Shown here one piece after another: positions 8,452-16,589 of a stretch of DNA of 64,000 nucleotides. Positions within the stretch are counted from its first letter, which is position 1; every line of letters starts with the position of its first letter. The notes under the pieces are model-generated. The model saw only the letters and a list, made by a program, of their open reading frames with translations, was not told the origin of the DNA and made no database searches. This DNA comes from an uncultured Rubrobacteraceae bacterium (GTDB lineage Bacteria; Actinomycetota; Rubrobacteria; Rubrobacterales; Rubrobacteraceae), in the NCBI GenBank assembly GCA_902806085.1, contig CADCVH010000102.1, forward strand, positions 62,001 to 126,000, written 5' to 3'. The translations under genes and the position numbers were made by a program.

Positions 8452-10038
8452 CTAGGCGAGCGGGACGAGTTGGGGGGCTTCGATCCAGGCGTGCTCGGTG
8501 ACGAGTATCCCCGCCAGGGCGAGCACCGCCGCGGCCCCCACGAGCGCCGGCGCGCCGCTCGCCAGCAGGACGAGCGGAACCAGCGTCCCGAGCACGACCG
8601 AGCCCCCCCAGAAGAGCACCCTGTAGCGGCCCGCGTAGATCATGCGCGCCGCCCGCCCGGCGTCCCGGTCCGGGTGCTCCATCCCGAGCTCGGCCCCCAG
8701 CACGAGCCCGCCCACGACGAGGCCGAGCGCGAGCGTGACCTCAAGCGCCCCCCGCAGCGGCCCGATGCCCCCGACAAAGAACGAGGCCAGGTACAGCGCC
8801 GCCGCCCCCGCGACGGCCGCGTGGGCGAGCATGTGCAGCGGCAGCGCCGGGCTCTGCCAGAAGCTGCGCCCCTTGGACTGCCCGAACAGGAACGCCGTGT
8901 ACACCGCCGTCGCGAGCGCGAGGATTACCAGAGGCCAGGCCAGGACCGCCGTCGCCCGGGGGACGCCGAGCAGTTCCAAGAGGACCCAGAGGGAGAGCGC
9001 GCCGCCGAAGGCGGTGATGATGTAGGCGCCCCTGGTGAGCCAGCTTCTCCACTGCGGGCGCAGGAGCACGTAGTGGAAGCGATCGGGGCGGTCGAGGTCG
9101 AGGATGAGCAGGCCGCCCGTCGCGGCCATGAAGACGAGGCCCAGGATCGCGCCGGCCCACAAAGCCGCCCCCGGAACCCCGAAGCCCAGCCCCGCCGCGA
9201 GGAAAGGCACGGCGACCGACCCGGTGGCGATGGCCTTGGTCCACACGTAGGCCGGCACCTCCTTGCCCCACTGCACGCCCTTGTTCGGCTCGTCGTAGGT
9301 GCGCCGCGCCTTCTCGGGCTGCCGTTCGGGTTGGGGGTTGCCCCCGCCCGGCTTCTTGCCCAGGGGTATGACGCCGCCGGCGAGGGAGGCCTTGGTCCCC
9401 TTGCCGTCTGGCGCGTGGTGCCCGACGCCGCGGCGCTGGTTGGACCACATGTAGTCCGAGGAGACGGGGGCGTCGTCGGGGGTAAGGGCGGCCTCGTCGC
9501 CGTTTATGTAGAAGAGCTTCGGTTTCGTGCCCTTCTCCGGGCGGCGGGTCGTCACCTTCTCGCGGGCGAGGAGCTTGCTTATCGGGGTCTCGGGGTCGTC
9601 CATGTCCCCGCTGATGATCGCCTCTTCGGGGCAGACGTTCACGCACGCCGGTTCCAGGCCCACGTCGACCCTGTGGGCGCAGTAGTTGCACTTGGCGGCC
9701 GTGTGCGAATCGGGGTCGATGTAGAGGGCGTCGTAGGGGCACGCCTGCATGCAGGCCTTGCAACCGATGCACCGGTCCCAGTTGAAGTCCACGATCCCGT
9801 CGTCCCTGATGTAGAGCGCCGTCACCGGGCACGCCTCCACGCAGGGCGCGTCCTCGCAGTGCATGCACCGCATCACGTGGAAGGCCCGCTGGGTGTCGGG
9901 GAACTCGCCCTTCTCGATGTACTTGACCCAGGTGCGGTTTACGCCGACGGGGACCTCGTGCTCGGCCTTGCAGGCAACCGTGCAGGCGTGGCACCCGATG
10001 CACTTGCGGTTGTCGATGATGAAACCGTAGTTGGTCAC
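8452..10038 (-). CDS. Four-cluster ferredoxin fused to NrfD/PsrC-type quinone-binding membrane anchor
   Basis: A 528-residue fusion. Residues 1-175 carry four Cys groups: CIGCHACTVAC (13-23), CMHCEDAPCVEAC, CIGCKACMQAC, and CNYC with PACVNVC, the pattern of PsrB/DmsB/SoeB electron-transfer subunits. A Gly/Pro/charged linker leads to residues about 270-528 with eight or so helices. These include LDLDRPDRFHYVLLRPQWRS, diagnostic of NrfD/PsrC anchors that exchange electrons with quinone. It begins at GTG 10038 with GGGAGAGG upstream and is the first gene of the operon with the molybdoenzyme and SulP. Usually the two modules are separate genes, so the fusion is notable. Predicted role: pass electrons from cytoplasmic sulfite oxidation to quinone. 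Confidence 0.85.
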   Translation of the reverse strand: MTNYGFIIDNRKCIGCHACTVACKAEHEVPVGVNRTWVKYIEKGEFPDTQRAFHVMRCMHCEDAPCVEACPVTALYIRDDGIVDFNWDRCIGCKACMQACPYDALYIDPDSHTAAKCNYCAHRVDVGLEPACVNVCPEEAIISGDMDDPETPISKLLAREKVTTRRPEKGTKPKLFYINGDEAALTPDDAPVSSDYMWSNQRRGVGHHAPDGKGTKASLAGGVIPLGKKPGGGNPQPERQPEKARRTYDEPNKGVQWGKEVPAYVWTKAIATGSVAVPFLAAGLGFGVPGAALWAGAILGLVFMAATGGLLILDLDRPDRFHYVLLRPQWRSWLTRGAYIITAFGGALSLWVLLELLGVPRATAVLAWPLVILALATAVYTAFLFGQSKGRSFWQSPALPLHMLAHAAVAGAAALYLASFFVGGIGPLRGALEVTLALGLVVGGLVLGAELGMEHPDRDAGRAARMIYAGRYRVLFWGGSVVLGTLVPLVLLASGAPALVGAAAVLALAGILVTEHAWIEAPQLVPLA

Positions 10039-10079
10039 CCCGCCGCCTCTCCCGTAGAAGCTCCTGCCCCGTCACGGCG

Positions 10080-10109
10080 ATCATAGACGCGCCGGCGTTC
10101 TGGCGACAA
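10080..10109 (-). promoter_or_regulatory. Putative promoter of the FeS/NrfD-molybdoenzyme-SulP operon
   Basis: On the minus strand TTGTCG (10109-10104) is separated by 18 bases from TATGAT (10085-10080). Transcription would start near 10073, about 35 bases before the GTG start. The conserved CATAGGAA half-site lies directly upstream of the -35 box. Confidence 0.45.
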
Positions 10110-10110
10110 T

Positions 10111-10128
10111 AGCTTCTTCCTATGGCGG
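10111..10128. promoter_or_regulatory. CCATAGGAAGAAGC half-site upstream of the operon promoter
   Basis: The plus strand AGCTTCTTCCTATGGCGG reads CCGCCATAGGAAGAAGCT on the minus strand. It shares CCATAGGAA and the following A/G-rich bases with the site at 952-969 in front of the MFS gene. Sited immediately upstream of the predicted -35 box, it fits an activator site. Confidence 0.35.
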
Positions 10129-10140
10129 TAGAGGCCCCCT

Positions 10141-11055
10141 CTATCGGGCCTGGTCCGGAACCCGCCCCGGCCCCTGGCCCATCTCGCCGACCAGGTTCAT
10201 GAAGGCCGCGGCGGTGCCGGTGAGGGGCACGTCCTTGCGGCGCAGGGCCACGATGGTCCTCCCGAGCTTCGGGCAGGCGTCTATCCTCACCGTGGCGAGC
10301 CTGCCCGCGGCGACCGCCCGGAGGACCGCCGGTTCGGGCAGGAACGCGACCCCGAGCCCCTGCTCGACCATCCTCTTGGCCGCCTCGATGTTGTCCAGCT
10401 CCACCACGTCCGGCCCGGCGACGCCGGCGTCCCGGAAGAGGGACTTCGTTAGCTCGTAGCTCGTCGAGGCGCGGTCGAAGAGGATCAGGCGCTCCCCCCC
10501 GAGCTCCGCAAGCCCCACGTCCCGCCTCCCCGCGAAGGCGTGCCCCTTGCCCACCGCGAGGACGAGCTCCTCTTCGTAGAGCGGCAGGCTCTCGACCTCG
10601 GGGTGGCGCATGGAGCGCGCGAGGCCGAGCTGCACCTCCTCGCTAAGGACCATCTCCAGGATGTCCTCGGAGTGCCCGGTCTTTACCGAGAGGACGACGC
10701 CGGGGTGGGCGAGCGAGAAGCCCTCCAGAAAGCCCGGCAGGGCGTAGGTGCTGACCCGCGGCAGCGCGCCGAGCCTGAGGTGCCCCCCCGTGCCCTTTCG
10801 CAGCTCCTCCAGGTGCTGCTTGCCGTTCGCGACGCTCGTGACGGCGCGCTCGGCGTAGGGGAGAAACTGCCGCCCGGCCTCCGTGAGCCGCATCCCCGAG
10901 CGCGTGCGCACGAAGAGTTGGTCGCCGACCTCGTGCTCCAGCGCCTTGAGCCTCGCCGTGAGCGACGGTTGGGCGAGGAACATCTCCTCCGCGGCCCGGC
11001 TCATGCTGCCGGCCCGCGCCACCGCCAGAAAACACTCCAACTGCCCGAACAACAT
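10141..11055 (-). CDS. LysR-family transcriptional regulator, divergent from xsc
   Basis: A 304-residue regulator. The winged helix-turn-helix spans residues 1-60 (LECFLAVARAGSMSRAAEEM, QPSLTARLKALE) and is followed by the LysR substrate-binding domain (about 90-295). The open frame extends much further upstream, but the family N-terminus begins MLFGQLECF at ATG 11055, preceded by GAGGAG, so that start is chosen. It is transcribed away from xsc across a 297-bp region with promoters and inverted repeats, the classical layout for a LysR activator of the divergent pathway. A weak own promoter, TTGCCG-N17-TACCGT, is visible at 11110-11082. The coinducer is inferred to be a sulfonate or intermediate. 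Confidence 0.9.
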   Translation of the reverse strand: MLFGQLECFLAVARAGSMSRAAEEMFLAQPSLTARLKALEHEVGDQLFVRTRSGMRLTEAGRQFLPYAERAVTSVANGKQHLEELRKGTGGHLRLGALPRVSTYALPGFLEGFSLAHPGVVLSVKTGHSEDILEMVLSEEVQLGLARSMRHPEVESLPLYEEELVLAVGKGHAFAGRRDVGLAELGGERLILFDRASTSYELTKSLFRDAGVAGPDVVELDNIEAAKRMVEQGLGVAFLPEPAVLRAVAAGRLATVRIDACPKLGRTIVALRRKDVPLTGTAAAFMNLVGEMGQGPGRVPDQAR

Positions 11056-11156
11056 CCCCGGTCTCCTCACTCTCCGCCACCACGGTAGCAAAGTCTGGCG
11101 GCAGCGGCAATCGTCTTGACGGCCCACCGGCCGTTCTGCTAGCGTGCGTTGTGCAC

Positions 11157-11169
11157 GTTCGGTGTGAAC
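11157..11169. promoter_or_regulatory. Candidate LysR operator GTTC-N5-GAAC
   Basis: GTTCGGTGTGAAC is a 13-bp inverted repeat in the lysR-xsc intergenic region, about 90 bases upstream of the xsc -35 box. This is the usual distance for a LysR recognition site. Its spacing is shorter than the canonical T-N11-A box, so this is tentative. Confidence 0.3.
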
Positions 11170-11258
11170 AATGAACCCGTGCGAGGGTGCCCGGTCCCAT
11201 TGTGTGAGGTTATAACTGTGGCCGATGGCGACCCACAAAAAGCCGATGAATGTAGCTC

Positions 11259-11287
11259 TTGACACAAAAACCCCCGCGGACGATGAT
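11259..11287 (+). promoter_or_regulatory. Promoter of the xsc operon
   Basis: TTGACA (11259-11264), 17 bases, then GATGAT (11282-11287, four of six consensus bases). The start site would be near 11294, leaving a leader of about 60 bases to GTG 11353. A second possible promoter, TTGACG at 11116-11121 with an extended TGCTAGCGT about 18 bases on, lies further upstream. Confidence 0.55.
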
Positions 11288-11352
11288 GATTTTTGGGCCG
11301 TACCGGGGGGGACCGGTCGGGTACCGGGTTCGAGACAGGAGGAGGATCGAAA

Positions 11353-13113
11353 GTGGCCAAGGTGAGAATGACGCCCAGTGAGGCGATAGTAGAGACGCTG
11401 GTGGCCGAGGGCGTGGACCACGTCTCCGGGATAGTGGGGTCGGCGTTCATGGACGCGCTCGACCTGTTCCCAGACGCGGGCATAGACTTCGTGCCGGTGC
11501 GCCACGAGCAGAGTGCCGCGCACATGGAGGACGCGTGGGGCCGGATCACCGGGCGGGCCGGGGTGGTCGTTGGGCAGAACGGGCCCGGCATCACCAACAT
11601 GGTGACCTCCGTGGCCGCGGCCAACATGGCGCACACGCCGATGGTCGTGATCTCGCCGTCGGCCGGCACCGGCACCATCGGCTGGGACGGCTTCCAGGAG
11701 AGCGACCAGGTGAGCATCTTCAAGGCCATCACCAAGGCGACCGTCGAGGTCACCCACCCCAGGAGGGCCGCCGACGTTCTACGCACCGCCTTCCGCATCG
11801 CCTACGCCGAGCGCGGGCCCGTCCTCTACGACATACCCCGCGACTACTTCTACGGGGAGCTCGAAGAAGAGATCCTGCGCCCCGACCAGTACCGCGCCGA
11901 CATGCGCAGCAAGGGCTCCCCCGAGTCCCTGGACAAGGCGGCGGAACTCCTCGCGAACGCCAAAAACCCCGTCATCATCGCCGGCAAGGGCGTGGTGGAC
12001 GGTGGCGCCGTCGCGACCGTGAAGGCCCTGGCCGAGTACCTGACCGCCCCCGTGGCGGCATCCTACCTGCACAACGACGCCTTCCCGGCCGACCACCACC
12101 TGGCCGTCGGGCCGCTCGGGTACATGGGCTCCAAGGCGGCGATGAAGCTTGCTTCGGAGGCCGACGTGGTGCTGGCGCTCGGGTGCCGGCTCTCGGTGTT
12201 CGGGACCGTGCCGCAGTACGACGTGGACTGGTTCCCCAAAGGGGCGAAGATCGTTCAGGTGGACATCAACCCGAAGCAGATCGGGCGCACCCACCCCATC
12301 GAGGTCGGCATCGTGGGCGACGCGAGGGAGGCGGGGGAGGAGATCTTCGTCCGCCTCAAGACGAAGTCCAAAAACGGCGGCCCGAACCGGGAGCGGATCT
12401 CGAGGATCGAGGCCGAGAAGAGGGCCTGGAAGGAGGAACAGGTCTCGCTGGCGATGGAGGACGGGGACCCGATCCACCCGCGCCGGGCCTTGCTCGAGAT
12501 GTCCCGCGTCCTCCCCGAGAACGCGATCGTGACCACGGACATCGGCAACGTCTGCTCCACCTCCAACGGCTACTTCGAGTTCACGCAGCCGCGCAAGTTC
12601 ATAGCCGCCCTTACGTTCGGCAACTGCGGCTTCGCGTACCCGGCGGCGCTCGGGGCCCAGATCGCGCGCCCCGAAGACCCCGTGCTTGCCGTCGTGGGCG
12701 ACGGGGCGTGGGGCATGAGCCTGCACGAGGTCTCGACGGCCGTCGAGCAGAACCTCCCCGTCGTGGCGTGCGTCTTCAACAACAAGAAGTGGGGGGCCGA
12801 GCAGCGCAACCAGGTGGACTTCTACAACAACCGCTTCGTCGGCTCGGAGATAGACGGCCCCAACTTTGCCGAGGTCGGCCGGGCCATGGGCGCCGACGGC
12901 GTGCTCGTGGAGGACCCGAACGATGTCGGCGACGCGGTCGCGGAGGCCATAAGCTCCCGCCGGCCCACCGTGCTGGACATCCGGGTGGACGGGACGCAAC
13001 TGGCGCCCCCGTTCCGGCGCGACGCCCTCAAGATGCCCGAGCGCTTCCTGGAGAAGTACGCCGGCACCGACCACCGCAACTGGGCGAAGGAGCCGGCCGG
13101 GGCCTCTTCGTAA
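11353..13113 (+). CDS. xsc: Sulfoacetaldehyde acetyltransferase (Xsc)
   Basis: A 586-residue thiamine-diphosphate enzyme that converts sulfoacetaldehyde and phosphate into acetyl phosphate and sulfite in the cytoplasm. The N-terminus reads [15 protein letters not shown], then [14 protein letters not shown] with the ThDP-activating Glu. [12 protein letters not shown] and [10 protein letters not shown] are Xsc-type segments. The cofactor motif [12 protein letters not shown] ends in NNKKWGAEQ near residues 453-485. Length matches the family (about 590). The frame is open upstream to 11293, but GTG 11353 with AGGAGGAGG just upstream gives the family N-terminus. tpa follows after 33 bp and ackA lies downstream, so acetyl phosphate can be turned directly into ATP. 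Acetolactate synthase-like relatives are the alternative but fit less well. Confidence 0.9.
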   Translation: MAKVRMTPSEAIVETLVAEGVDHVSGIVGSAFMDALDLFPDAGIDFVPVRHEQSAAHMEDAWGRITGRAGVVVGQNGPGITNMVTSVAAANMAHTPMVVISPSAGTGTIGWDGFQESDQVSIFKAITKATVEVTHPRRAADVLRTAFRIAYAERGPVLYDIPRDYFYGELEEEILRPDQYRADMRSKGSPESLDKAAELLANAKNPVIIAGKGVVDGGAVATVKALAEYLTAPVAASYLHNDAFPADHHLAVGPLGYMGSKAAMKLASEADVVLALGCRLSVFGTVPQYDVDWFPKGAKIVQVDINPKQIGRTHPIEVGIVGDAREAGEEIFVRLKTKSKNGGPNRERISRIEAEKRAWKEEQVSLAMEDGDPIHPRRALLEMSRVLPENAIVTTDIGNVCSTSNGYFEFTQPRKFIAALTFGNCGFAYPAALGAQIARPEDPVLAVVGDGAWGMSLHEVSTAVEQNLPVVACVFNNKKWGAEQRNQVDFYNNRFVGSEIDGPNFAEVGRAMGADGVLVEDPNDVGDAVAEAISSRRPTVLDIRVDGTQLAPPFRRDALKMPERFLEKYAGTDHRNWAKEPAGASS

Positions 13114-13146
13114 AAAACGTCCCGGCCGGAGAGGGATCGGAGGACG

Positions 13147-14535
13147 ATGCAGGACACCAGGGAGCTTCTGGAGAGGGATCGCCGCTACGTCTGGCACGCG
13201 ATGACGGGGCACAACCCCAAGGCGGCGACGATGGTGGTGACGGAGGCCGACGGGGCGTGGGTGACGGACTCGAACGGCAACCGCTACCTGGACGGCATGG
13301 CCGGGCAGTGGTCGGTCAACGCGGGGTACGGCCGCGAGGAGCTCGCGCGGGCGGCCTACGACCAGCTCAAGGTCATGCCCTTCTACCCCATGATCCAGGG
13401 CCATTTGCCGGCCATCGAGCTCGGCGAGAAGCTGAACGAGTGGCTCGACGACGAGTACGTGTTCTTCTACTCCAACTCCGGCTCAGAGGCGAACGACGTG
13501 GCGTTCAAGATCGCCCGCCAGTACCACCAGCAGAACGGCGACCCGGGCCGCTGGAAGTTCGTCGCCCGCTACCGGGGCTACCACGGCAACACGCTGGGTT
13601 CGCTCGCCGCCACCGGGCACGCGCAGCGCAAGTACAGCTACGAGCCGCTGGCCCCCGGCTTCCTGCACGTCTCGCCCCCCGACGGATACCGCTGCATCTA
13701 CTGCGACGGCGGGGGGACTTGCGGCAGGGCGTGCGCCCTAAAGTACGCGCAGGAGATAGGGCGCGTCATCAACTGGGAGCTCGCGGAGACGGTGGCGGGC
13801 GTCATCATAGAGCCCATCATCACCGGCGGCGGCGTCCTCGTCCCACCCGAGGGATACGTGGAGGAGGTCGCCAGGATCTGCGAGGAGAGCGGCGTCCTGC
13901 TCATCGTCGACGAGGTCATCTGCGGCTTCGGCAGGACCGGCAAAAAGTTCGGCCACCAGCACTACGGCATAAAGCCGGACATCGTCACGATGGCCAAAGG
14001 GATAACGTCTTCCTACATGCCGCTCTCGGCCACGGCCGTCAAGCGCGAGCTCTTCGAGAAGTTCGGGGGCACCGAGGAGTACGGGCGCCTGCGCCACATA
14101 AACACCTTCGGCGGCCACCCCGCCGCCTGCGCCGTCGCGGTAAGGAACCTGCGGATCTTGGAAGAAGAGGGGTTGGTCGGGCGCTCCGCCGAGATGGGCG
14201 AGAAGCTGGGGTCGGGGCTGGCCGGGCTCGAAGGTAACCCGCACGTCGGGCAGGTTCGGGGGAAGGGCCTCCTGTTCGGCATCGAGGTGGTGGAGGACAA
14301 GGAGGGCCGCCAGCCCGCGACCGCCGAGAGGATGGGCAGCATCATCTCGGGCTGCAAGGAACGGGGGCTTATCGTCGGCAAGAACGGCGACACCACGCCG
14401 GGCTTGGGCAACGTGGTCACGATCTGCCCCCCGTTGAACCTGACAGACGACGACCTGGCGTTCATGACCGGCACCTTGAAGGAGGTTTTCGCGGGTTCCG
14501 GCGGCGAGAGGCCGGTGAGGCCGCCCGTCGCCTGA
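13147..14535 (+). CDS. tpa: Class III aminotransferase, probable taurine:pyruvate aminotransferase
   Basis: A 462-residue PLP enzyme of aminotransferase class III. SNSGSEANDVAFK near residue 115 binds the phosphate, FVARYRGYHGNT follows, LIVDEVICGFGRTG near 255 holds the cofactor Asp, and the Schiff-base Lys is K284 in VTMAKGITSSY. NTFGGHPAACA and the C-terminal CPPLNLT are typical. Placed 33 bp after xsc with AGGAGG before its ATG, it should supply Xsc with sulfoacetaldehyde by transferring the amino group of taurine to pyruvate (Tpa). A 2-oxoglutarate-dependent taurine transaminase is possible. An unusual cysteine-rich insert, CIYCDGGGTCGRAC, is present near residues 182-195. Omega-amino acid:pyruvate transaminase is the fallback annotation. 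Confidence 0.85.
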   Translation: MQDTRELLERDRRYVWHAMTGHNPKAATMVVTEADGAWVTDSNGNRYLDGMAGQWSVNAGYGREELARAAYDQLKVMPFYPMIQGHLPAIELGEKLNEWLDDEYVFFYSNSGSEANDVAFKIARQYHQQNGDPGRWKFVARYRGYHGNTLGSLAATGHAQRKYSYEPLAPGFLHVSPPDGYRCIYCDGGGTCGRACALKYAQEIGRVINWELAETVAGVIIEPIITGGGVLVPPEGYVEEVARICEESGVLLIVDEVICGFGRTGKKFGHQHYGIKPDIVTMAKGITSSYMPLSATAVKRELFEKFGGTEEYGRLRHINTFGGHPAACAVAVRNLRILEEEGLVGRSAEMGEKLGSGLAGLEGNPHVGQVRGKGLLFGIEVVEDKEGRQPATAERMGSIISGCKERGLIVGKNGDTTPGLGNVVTICPPLNLTDDDLAFMTGTLKEVFAGSGGERPVRPPVA

Positions 14536-14632
14536 GGGGAGAAGGGACGAATTCTTGTACCTCCGGCCGAAGATTCGGAGCCGGCGATGGTCTAAAACTC
14601 GCGTGGGCAAGACGGTCCGCGGTTTCGTAATC

Positions 14633-14649
14633 TCTACTGGTGGAGTAGA
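14633..14649. promoter_or_regulatory. Perfect inverted repeat TCTACT-N5-AGTAGA before the permease
   Basis: TCTACTggtggAGTAGA ends 20 bases before the permease ATG, between tpa and the permease. It may be an operator or a short hairpin in the leader; no T-tract follows. Confidence 0.35.
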
Positions 14650-14669
14650 CAGATAGCCTGGGAGGTGGC

Positions 14670-16070
14670 ATGGAGGGTCAGGGACCGCAAGGGAGTGGGC
14701 TTCAGCACAGCCTGAAGCGCAGGCACATGTCCATGATCGCGCTTGGGGGTGTGATCGGGGCCGGCCTGTTCGTCGGCAGCGGGGTGGTGATGAGCCAGAC
14801 GGGCCCGGCGGCGGTGGTCTCCTTCATCATAACGGGTGTGCTCGTGATCCTGGTGATGCGGATGCTGGGCGAGATGGCCGTGGCCTACCCGGCCATCGGC
14901 GGGTTCTACGAGTACAGCCGCCTCTCGATGGGCAACCTGGCCGGTTTCCTGACCGGCTGGATGTACTGGTACTTCTGGGTGATAGTCGTGGCACTTGAGG
15001 CGGTCGCAGGGGCGACCTTGTTGCAGTACTGGTTACCCGACGTGCCGTCCTGGATTTTTGCCCTGGTGCTCATGGTGATCTTCACCATCACGAACCTACT
15101 CTCGGTGCGCAACTACGGCGAGTTCGAGTTCTGGTTCGCCTCCATCAAGGTCGCGGCGATCGTCGTGTTCCTCTTCCTGGGCGCCCTGTTCGTGCTCGGC
15201 CTGTGGCCCGACGCGAACGTCGGGTTCTCCAACCTGGCCGGCAACGGCGGCTTCGCGCCCAACGGCCTCGCGCCGATACTGACGGGCGCGGTGGCGGCGA
15301 CGGGCTTCTACTTCGGCGCGGAGATAGTCACCATCGCCGCGGCCGAGTCGGCGGAGCCAGAGAACGCCGTGGCGAAGGCCACGAACTCCGTGATCACGCG
15401 CGTCCTGATCTTCTACGTCGGCTCCGTCTTCCTCGTCGTCTGCATCATCCCCTGGAACTCGAGCGCCATCGAGACGCCCTACGTGAGCGCGCTCGAGGCG
15501 CTAGGCATTCCCGCCGCCGCCAACATCATGAACGCGGTCGTGCTTACCGCCGTGCTCTCGGCCCTGAACTCGGGCCTCTACGCCTCATCGAGGATGCTGA
15601 TGGCGCTGGCGAGGAAGGGCGACGCCCCCGCGTTGTTCTCCAGGCTGAGCGGCAACGGCGTTCCGGTGCTGGCGATACTCGCCGGCACGGTCTTCGGGTA
15701 CGTCGCGGTCTTTATGTCCTACATCTCTCCGGAGACCGTGTTCGCTTTTCTCGTCAGCTCCTACGGGACGGTCGCCATCTTCGTCTACGTCCTGATCGCC
15801 ATCAGCCAGCTCTTCCTACGCCGCAGGCTGGAGCGGGAGAGCCCCGAACGCCTGCGCGTGAAGATGTGGGCCTTCCCGTACCTGACGATCCTCGCGATCC
15901 TCGGCATGGTCTCCATCGTCGTGGCGATGGCGTTTATCCCGGACCAACAGAGGCCCCTGCTCTTCGGCGTCATCAGCCTCGCCGTGCTCCTCGTGGCCTA
16001 CGTGCCGCGCTATTTCCTGGGACCCAAGCAGACGCCGGCCACCACGTCGCCGGCCAACGACCGCGGGTAG
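14670..16070 (+). CDS. Amino-acid permease (APC superfamily, AAT/GabP-like)
   Basis: A 466-residue inner-membrane transporter with about 12 hydrophobic helices. The N-terminal LKRRHMSMIALGGVIGAGLFVGSG is the AAT-family signature, followed by RMLGEMAVAYPAIGGF. EIVTIAAAESAEPE near residue 215 and SALNSGLYASSRML near 300 are conserved in GabP, AnsP and lysine permeases. These proteins import amino acids with protons. ATG 14670 has GGAGG 5 bases upstream. Because taurine resembles GABA and beta-alanine, and no TauABC system is in view, this is a reasonable candidate for taurine or related amine uptake. That substrate is inferred from neighbourhood only. Confidence 0.85.
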   Translation: MEGQGPQGSGLQHSLKRRHMSMIALGGVIGAGLFVGSGVVMSQTGPAAVVSFIITGVLVILVMRMLGEMAVAYPAIGGFYEYSRLSMGNLAGFLTGWMYWYFWVIVVALEAVAGATLLQYWLPDVPSWIFALVLMVIFTITNLLSVRNYGEFEFWFASIKVAAIVVFLFLGALFVLGLWPDANVGFSNLAGNGGFAPNGLAPILTGAVAATGFYFGAEIVTIAAAESAEPENAVAKATNSVITRVLIFYVGSVFLVVCIIPWNSSAIETPYVSALEALGIPAAANIMNAVVLTAVLSALNSGLYASSRMLMALARKGDAPALFSRLSGNGVPVLAILAGTVFGYVAVFMSYISPETVFAFLVSSYGTVAIFVYVLIAISQLFLRRRLERESPERLRVKMWAFPYLTILAILGMVSIVVAMAFIPDQQRPLLFGVISLAVLLVAYVPRYFLGPKQTPATTSPANDRG

Positions 16071-16364
16071 GGCGCTGCAACCGAAGGGCGCAACCGCCGG
16101 CATACGGCCCGCCGAAGCACCGGAGGCCGGGCCCGTCAGCGACCGCGTCCGCGCGTCCTACGCGAAGTACGTGGGGCGCACCGGCAGGGAACCGGCGCCC
16201 ATGTTGGTGGACTGCGCCGCCGCCATCGAGGCCGGCGGGGCGCGGGTGCCGGTGGGCTACCTGGTGGGCTACCTGGTGGGCTACCTGGTGGGCTACCGGC
16301 GCGTCTTTACGAGGAAGTGGCTGGGGTTGCCTCATAAAAGCGGGACCGGAGAGGGGGCTGGCGC
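16071..16364 (+). other. Intergenic region with a possible small VGYL-repeat ORF
   Basis: A 294-bp gap in the middle of the operon. One plus frame is open through most of it; from GTG 16171 it encodes 65 residues, with PAPMLVDCAAAIEAGG followed by VGYL repeats and a basic tail. Its TGA (16366-16368) overlaps the GTG of the next gene by four bases, as expected for a coupled gene. No good ribosome site supports a start, however, and I do not recognise the protein. Confidence 0.35.
16249..16296 (+). repeat. 12-bp tandem repeat ctggtgggctac, three perfect copies plus one variant
   Basis: Perfect copies are at 16261-16272, 16273-16284 and 16285-16296, with a variant copy ccggtgggctac at 16249-16260. 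The period is a multiple of three and encodes VGYL in the open frame. Confidence 0.95.
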
Positions 16365-16589
16365 GTGAGGTATTTCAACCCGTGGAGCGTCGTGGTCGGG
16401 CTGGTGGTTCCGTTCCTCGCCGTCGTGGGCGGGGTTGCGGTCCTGGGCCGGTCTCAGGCGCTGGTCCTCGGGATGCCGGTGGCGTTTCTCTGGATCTTCG
16501 TGTGGTTCCTGCTCACCTCGGTGTGCCTCGCGGTCAGCTGGTACGTCTTCGACAGTCGGTACTACGAGGACGAGGAGGACGATAGATGA
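16365..16589 (+). CDS. Small two-helix membrane protein, DUF3311-like
   Basis: A 74-residue protein with two hydrophobic segments: WSVVVGLVVPFLAVVGG, and residues 37-60 in LGMPVAFLWIFVWFLLTS. It ends in an acidic tail (YYEDEEDD). Size, the Pro-Val-Ala-Phe-Leu-Trp motif and its position directly before a sodium:solute symporter match DUF3311 proteins, which act as small partners of such symporters in several bacteria. The GTG start overlaps the preceding frame, and the stop overlaps the symporter start as ATGA, indicating translational coupling. Confidence 0.7.
   Translation: MRYFNPWSVVVGLVVPFLAVVGGVAVLGRSQALVLGMPVAFLWIFVWFLLTSVCLAVSWYVFDSRYYEDEEDDR

Noticed and set aside
11056-11757. N-terminal extension of the LysR protein
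   Set aside because: It would overlap xsc and its promoter; the family N-terminus and ribosome site are at 11055.
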